The notes beneath the pieces were generated by a model. It had not been told where the DNA came from. It searched no databases and saw only the letters and a list, made by a program, of their open reading frames with translations. 64,000 nucleotides of DNA from Siphonodentalium dalli (lineage: Eukaryota; Mollusca; Scaphopoda; Gadilida; Siphonodentaliidae): NCBI GenBank assembly GCA_032622095.1, contig CP136064.1, positions 38,178,426 to 38,242,425 on the forward strand, in the 5' to 3' direction. The position numbers and the translations under genes were made by a program. Positions 57,216-64,000 of the stretch are shown here, piece by piece (position 1 is the stretch's first letter; each line of letters starts with the position of its first letter).

Positions 57216-60200
57216 TTATTTGGACAGTTCTGGTGTGATATGAAAACTAGCACTATCCAGTAGTGTTGCTGGACTGGGAACCAGTCATCTTATGGTTGAG
57301 TTATCAATTTGAAGTTTATATTTAATCATCGTTTTATCAAGTTATTTTGACAGAAAAGCTTCCTAGTCAGTCCCGCTAATTGGTCAGTTCTGGTGTGAAT
57401 CGAAAACTAGCATTAGCCAGCAGTGTTGCTGGACTGGGAACCAATCGTCTTATTGCTGAGTTACCAATTTGAAGTTAATATTTGTTCATCATTTTATCAA
57501 TTTTGACAGAGAAAAGCTTCCTAGTCAGTCCCACTATTTAGTCAGTTCTGGTGTGATATGAAAACTAGCACTAGCCAGTAGTGGTGCTGGACTGGGAACC
57601 AGTCATCTTATGGTTGAGTTATCGATTTCAAGTTTACATTTAATCATCGTTTTATCAAGTTATTTGGACAGAGAAAAGCTTCCTAGTCAGTCCCACAATT
57701 TGGTCAGTTCTGGTGTGATATGGAAACTAGCACTAGCCAGTAGTGGTGTTGGACTGGGAACCAGTCATCTTACGGTTGAGTTATCGATTTCAAGTTTATA
57801 TTTAATCATCGTTTTATCAAGTTATTTGGACAGAGAACAGCTTTCTAGTCAGTCCCACAATTTGGTCAGTTCTGGTGTGATATGAAAACTAGCACTAGCC
57901 AGTAGTGGTGTTGGACTGGGAACCAGTCATCTTATGTTTGAGTTACCAATTTGAAGTTAATATTTGTCCATCATTTTATCAATTTTGACAGAGAAAAGCT
58001 TCCTAGTCAGTCCCACTATTTAGTCAGTTCTGGTGTGATATGAAAACTAGCACTAGCCAGTAGTGGTGCTGGACTGGGAACCAGTCATCTTATGGTTGAG
58101 TTATCGATTTCAAGTTTACATTTAATCATCGTTTTATCAAGTTATTTGGACAGAGAAAAGCTTCCTAGTCAGTCCCACAATTTGGTCAGTTCTGGTGTGA
58201 TATGAAAACTAGCACTAGCCAGTAGTGGTGCTGGACTGGGAACCAGTCATCTTATGGTTGAGTTATCGATTTCAAGTTTATATTTAATTATCGTTTTATC
58301 AAGTTATTTGGACAGAGAACAGCTTTCTAGTCAGTCCCACAATTTGGTCAGTTCTGGTATGATATGAAAACTAGCACTAGCCAGTAGTGGTGTTGGACTG
58401 GGAACCAGTCATCTTATGTTTGAGTTACCAATTTGAAGTTAATATTTGTCCATCATTTTATCAATTTTGACAGAGAAAAGCTTCCTAGTCAGTCCCACTA
58501 TTTAGTCAGTTCTGGTGTGATATGAAAACTAGCACTAGCCAGTAGTGGTGCTGGACTGGGAACCAGTCATCTTATGGTTGAGTTATCGATTTCAAGTTTA
58601 CATTTAATCATCGTTTTATCAAGTTATTTGGACAGAGAAAAGCTTCCTAGTCAGTCCCACAATTTGGTCAGTTCTGGTGTGATATGGAAACTAGCACTAG
58701 CCAGTAGTGGTGTTGGACTGGGAACCAGTCATCTTACGGTTGAGTTATCGATTTCAAGTTTATATTTAATCATCGTTTTATCAAGTTATTTGGACAGAGA
58801 ACAGCTTTCTAGTCAGTCCCACTAATTGGTCAGTTCTGGTGTGATATGAAAACTAGCACTAGCCAGTAGTGGTGCTGGACTGGGAACCAGTCATCTTATG
58901 GTTGAGTTATCGAATTCAAGTTTACATTTAATCATCGTTTTATCAAGTTATTTGGACAGAGAAAAGCTTCCTAGTCAGTCCCACAATTTGGTCAGTTCTG
59001 GTGTGATATGGAAACTAGCACTAGCCAGTAGTGGTGATGGACTGGGAACCAGTCATCTTACGGTTGAGTTATCGATTTCAAGTTTATATTTAATCATCGT
59101 TTTATCAAGTTATTTGGACAGAGAACAGCTTTCTAGTCAGTCCCACAATTTGGTCAGTTCTGGTGTGATATGAAAACTAGCACTAGCCAGTAGTGGTGTT
59201 GGACTGGGAACCAGTCATCTTATGTTTGAGTTACCAATTTGAAGTTAATATTTGTTCATCATTTTATCAATTATGACAAAGAAAAGCTTCCTAGTCAGTC
59301 CCACTATTTAGTCAGTTCTGGTGTGATATGAAAACTAGCACTAGCCAGTAGTGGTGCTGGACTGGGAACCAGTCATCTTATGGTTGAGTTATCGATTTCA
59401 AGTTTACATTTAATCATCGTTTTATCAAGTTATTTGGACAGAGAAAAGCTTCCTAGTCAGTCCCACAATTTGGTCAGTTCTGGTGTGATATGGAAACTAG
59501 CACTAGCCAGTAGTGGTGTTTGACTGGGAACCAGTCATCTTACGGTTGAGTTATCGATTTCAAGTTTATATTTAATCATCGTTTTATCAAGTTATTTGGA
59601 CAGAGAACAGCTTTCTAGTCAGTCCCACTAATTGGTCAGTTCTGGTGTGATATGAAAACTAGCACTAGCCAGTAGTGGTGCTGGACTGGGAACCAGTCAT
59701 CTTATGGTTGAGTTATCGATTTCAAGTTTACATTTAATCATCGTTTTATCAAGTTATTTGGACAGAGAAAAGCTTCCTAGTCAGTCCCACAATTTGGTCA
59801 GTTCTGGTGTGATATGGAAACTAGCACTAGCCAGTAGTGGTGTTTGACTGGGAACCAGTCATCTTACGGTTGAGTTATCGATTTCAAGTTTATATTTAAT
59901 CATCGTTTTATCAAGTTATTTGGACAGAGAACAGCTTTCTAGTCAGTCCCACAATTTGGTCAGTTCTGGTGTGATATGAAAACTAGCACTAGCCAGTAGT
60001 GGTGCTGGACTGGGAACCAGTCATCTTATGGTTGAGTTATCGATTTCAAGTTTACATTTAATCATCGTTTTATCAAGTTATTTGGACAGAGAAAAGCTTC
60101 CTAGTCAGTCCCACAATTTGGTCAATTCTGGTGTGATATGGAAACTAGCACTAGCCAGTAGTGGTGTTGGACTGGGAACCAGTCATCTTACGGTTGAGTT

Positions 60201-63200
60201 ATCGATTTCAAGTTTACATTTAATCATCGTTTTATCAAGTTATTTGGACAGAGAAAAGCTTCCTAGTCAGTCCCACAATTTGGTCAGTTCTGGTGTGATA
60301 TGGAAACTAGCCAGTAGTGGTGTTTGACTGGGAACCAGTCATCTTACGGTTGAGTTATCGATTTCAAGTTTATATTTAATCATCGTTTTATCAAGTTATT
60401 TGGACAGAGAACAGCTTTCTAGTCAGTCCCACTAATTGGTCAGTTCTGGTGTGATATGAAAACTAGCACTAGCCAGTAGTGGTGCTGGACTGGGAACCAG
60501 TCATCTTATGGTTGAGTTATCGATTTCAAGTTTACATTTAATCATCGTTTTATCAAGTTATTTGGACAGAGAAAAGCTTCCTAGTCAGTCCCACAATTTG
60601 GTCAGTTCTGGTGTGATATGGAAACTAGCACTAGCCAGTAGTGGTGTTTGACTGGGAACCAGTCATCTTACGGTTGAGTTATCGATTTCAAGTTTATATT
60701 TAATCATCGTTTTATCAAGTTATTTGGACAGAGAACAGCTTTCTAGTCAGTCCCACAATTTGGCCACTTCTGGTGTGATATCAAAACTAGCACTAGCCAG
60801 TAGTGGTGTTGGACTGGGAACCAGTCATCTTATGTTTGAGTTACCAATTTGAAGTTAATATTTGTTCATCATTTTATCAATTTTGACAGAGAAAAGCTTC
60901 CTAGTCAGTCCCACTATTTAGTCAGTTCTGGTGTGATATGAAAACTAGCACTAGCCAGTAGTGGTGCTGGACTGGGAACCAGTCATCTTATGGTTGAGTT
61001 ATCGATTTCAAGTTTACATTTAATCATCGTTTTATCAAGTTATTTTGACAGAGAAAAGCTTCCTAGTCAGTCCCACAATTTGGTCAGTTCTGGTGTGATA
61101 TGAAAACTAGCACTAGCCAGTAGTGGTGTTGGACTGGGAACCAGTCATCTTATGTTTGAGTTACCAATTTGAAGTTAATATTTGTTCATCATTTTATCAA
61201 TTTTGACAGAGAAAAGCTTCCTAGTCAGTCCCACTATTTAGTCAGTTCTGGTGTGATATGAAAACTAGCACTAGCCAGTAGTGGTGCTGGACTGGGAACC
61301 AGTCATCTTATGGTTGAGTTATCGTTTTCAAGTTTACATTTAGTCATCGTTTTATCAAGTTATTTGGACAGAGAAAAGCTTCCTAGTCAGTCCCACAATT
61401 TGGTCAGTTCTGGTGTGATATGGAAACTAGCACTAGCCAGTAGTGGTGTTGGACTGGGAACCAGTCATCTTACGGTTGAGTTATCGATTTCAAGTTTATA
61501 TTTAATCATCGTTTTATCAAGTTATTTGGACAGAGAACAGCTTTCTAGTCAGTCCCACAATTTGGTCAGTTCTGGTGTGATATGAAAACTAGCACTAGCC
61601 AGTAGTGGTGTTGGACTGGGAACCAGTCATCTTATGTTTGAGTTACCAATTAGAAGTTAATATTTGTCCATCATTTTATCAATTTTGACAGAGAAAAGCT
61701 TCCTAGTCAGTCCCACTATTTAGTCAGTTCTGGTGTGATATGAAAACTAGCACTAGCCAGTAGTGGTGCTGGACTGGGAACCAGTCATCTTATGGTTGAG
61801 TTATCGATTTCAAGTTTACATTTAATCATCGTTTTATCAAGTTATTTGGACAGAGAAAAGCTTCCTAGTCAGTCCCACAATTTGGTCAGTTCTGGTGTGA
61901 TATGGAAACTAGCACTAGCCAGTAGTGGTGTTGGACTGGGAACCAGTCATCTTACGGTTGAGTTATCAATTTCAAGTTTATATTTAATCATCGTTTTATC
62001 AAGTTATTTGGACAGAGAACAGCTTTCTAGTCAGTCCCACTAATTGGTCAGTTCTGGTGTGATATGAAAACTAGCACTAGCCAGTAGTGGTGTTGGACTG
62101 GGAACCAGTCATCTTACGGTTGAGTTATCGATTTCAAGTTTATATTTAATCATCGTTTTATCAAGTTATTTGGACAGATAACAGCTTTCTAGTCAGTCCC
62201 ACAATTTGGTCAGTTCTGGTGTGATATGAAAACTAGCACTAGCCAGTAGTGGTGTTGGACTGGGAACCAGTCATCTTATGTTTGAGTTACCAATTTGAAG
62301 TTAATATTTGTTCATCATTTTATCAATTTTGACAAAGAAAAGCTTCCTAGTCAGTCCCACTATTTAGTCAGTTCTGGTGTGATATGAAAACTAGCACTAG
62401 CCAGTAGTGGTTCTGGACTGGGAACCAGTCATCTTATGGTTGAGTTATCGATTTCAAGTTTACATTTAATCATCGTTTTATCAAGTTATTTGGACAGAGA
62501 AAAGCTTCCTAGTCAGTCCCACAATTTGGTCAGTTCTGGTGTGATATGGAAACTAGCACTAGCCAGTAGTGGTGTTTGACTGGGAACCAGTCATCTTACG
62601 GTTGAGTTATCGATTTCAAGTTTATATTTAATCATCGTTTTATCAAGTTATTTGGACAGAGAACAGCTTTCTAGTCAGTCCCACTAATTGGTCAGTTCTG
62701 GTGTGATATGAAAACTAGCACTAGCCAGTAGTGGTGCTGGACTGGGAACCAGTCATCTTATGGTTGAGTTATCGATTTCAAGTTTACATTTAATCATCGT
62801 TTTATCAAGTTATTTGGACAGAGAAAAGCTTCCTAGTCAGTCCCACAATTTGGTCAGTTCTGGTGTGATATGGAAACTAGCACTAGCCAGTAGTGGTGTT
62901 TGACTGGGAACCAGTCATCTTACGGTTGAGTTATCGATTTCAAGTTTATATTTAATCATCGTTTTATCAAGTTATTTGGACAGAGAACAGCTTTCTAGTC
63001 AGTCCCACAATTTGGTCACTTCTGGTGTGATATCAAAACTAGCACTAGCCAGTAGTGGTGTTGGACTGGGAACCAGTCATCTTATGTTTGAGTTACCAAT
63101 TTGAAGTTAATATTTGTTCATCATTTTATCAATTTTGACAGAGAAAAGCTTCCTAGTCAGTCCCACTATTTAGTCAGTTCTGGTGTGATATGAAAACTAG

Positions 63201-64000
63201 CACTAGCCAGTAGTGGTGCTGGACTGGGAACCAGTCATCTTATGGTTGAGTTATCGATTTCAAGTTTACATTTAATCATCGTTTTATCAAGTTATTTTGA
63301 CAGAGAAAAGCTTCCTAGTCAGTCCCACAATTTGGTCAGTTCTGGTGTGATATGAAAACTAGCACTAGCCAGTAGTGGTGTTGGACTGGGAACCAGTCAT
63401 CTTATGTTTGAGTTACCAATTTGAAGTTAATATTTGTTCATCATTTTATCAATTTTGACAGAGAAAAGCTTCCTAGTCAGTCCCACTATTTAGTCAGTTC
63501 TGGTGTGATATGAAAACTAGCACTAGCCAGTAGTGGTGCTGGACTGGGAACCAGTCATCTTATGGTTGAGTTATCGTTTTCAAGTTTACATTTAGTCATC
63601 GTTTTATCAAGTTATTTGGACAGAGAAAAGCTTCCTAGTCAGTCCCACAATTTGGTCAGTTCTGGTGTGATATGAAAACTAGCACTAGCCAGTAGTGGTG
63701 TTGGACTGGGAACCAGTCATCTTATGTTTGAGTTACCAATTAGAAGTTAATATTTGTCCATCATTTTATCAATTTTGACAGAGAAAAGCTTCCTAGTCAG
63801 TCCCACTATTTAGTCAGTTCTGGTGTGATATGAAAACTAGCACTAGCCAGTAGTGGTGCTGGACTGGGAACCAGTCATCTTATGGTTGAGTTATCGATTT
63901 CAAGTTTACATTTAATCATCGTTTTATCAAGTTATTTGGACAGAGAAAAGCTTCCTAGTCAGTCCCACAATTTGGTCAGTTCTGGTGTGATATGGAAACT
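57216..64000. repeat. Satellite array IV (at least 6.8 kb, runs off the window)
   Basis: It is mainly A-B-C trimers and A-B dimers like array II, with very high identity between units. Rare variants recur exactly 2252 bp apart (GATATCAAAAC at 60777 and 63029; TTATCGTTTTCAAG at 61319 and 63571), showing a recent tandem duplication of about 14 monomers. The array continues past the right edge. No genes. Confidence 0.93.

Noticed and set aside
43043-62043. Many 60-137 codon plus-strand frames with the same repeated peptide
   Set aside because: They translate the 162 bp satellite period; ends are set by whether a monomer reads GATATGG or GATATGA. No independent coding evidence.
21709-64000. CRISPR-like array
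   Set aside because: Repeats are contiguous 150-160 bp monomers without short repeats and unique spacers; eukaryotic satellite.
1-64000. tRNA, 5S or other rRNA genes, especially in the spacers
   Set aside because: No cloverleaf with internal A/B boxes and no rRNA-like conserved sequence seen by eye on either strand.

Overview
The window looks like nuclear DNA of an AT-rich invertebrate, most probably a mollusc. Three things point that way: a host gene with spliceosomal introns, non-LTR retrotransposons of a CR1/L2-like type carrying a 2A-like motif, and a roughly 160 bp satellite reminiscent of those reported from bivalves. The species cannot be fixed from sequence alone. No prokaryotic operon, rRNA, tRNA or CRISPR array is visible.

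Region 1 (1 to about 12.6 kb) is part of one host gene on the minus strand. Four exons with good splice sites and matching phases (12541-12609, 3786-3925, 2522-2609, 171-203) encode a peptide I recognise as the N-terminal part of VPS8, a subunit of the CORVET endosomal tethering complex. The introns are filled with transposable elements: four copies of a TA-flanked palindromic MITE, a TTAA-flanked MITE, a 1.13 kb hAT-type element with an exact 8 bp target duplication, a double-palindrome MITE with a 9 bp target duplication sitting in a decayed retrotransposon, a retrocopy-like fragment with AATAAA and an A tract, and a nearly complete 4.18 kb non-LTR retrotransposon bounded by a 14 bp target duplication. 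That retrotransposon has one in-frame stop and one frameshift, and its N-terminal leader ends in GDIEQNPGP, a 2A ribosome-skipping motif.

Region 2 (12.6 to 17.5 kb) holds no gene I can defend. It has three E-box-like motifs, an element built on 'CCAAGATGG' tandem units, a retrotransposon endonuclease fragment, and a nest in which an inverted-repeat element (15954-17436, 8 bp target duplication) interrupts a retrotransposon 3' tail and itself carries a GC-richer, coding-like stretch plus another retrotransposon 3' fragment.

Region 3 (17.5 to 64 kb, running off the right edge) is a satellite domain. Monomers of about 149-162 bp, all in one orientation, form four arrays (about 17.2, 9.4, 2.5 and more than 6.8 kb). 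The arrays are separated by three nearly identical 2.16 kb non-satellite spacers, with an older diverged spacer at the left edge. Every full spacer joins satellite at the same phase on both sides. Higher-order repeats of about 3.07/2.9/2.25 kb (array I), 830 bp (start of array I), 2072 bp (array II), 4639 bp (array III plus spacer) and 2252 bp (array IV) show repeated local amplification. A second, badly decayed retrotransposon copy of the same broad type (18945-21708) interrupts the first monomers. The recurring open frames in the arrays are a consequence of a 162 bp (54-codon) period and are not called as genes.
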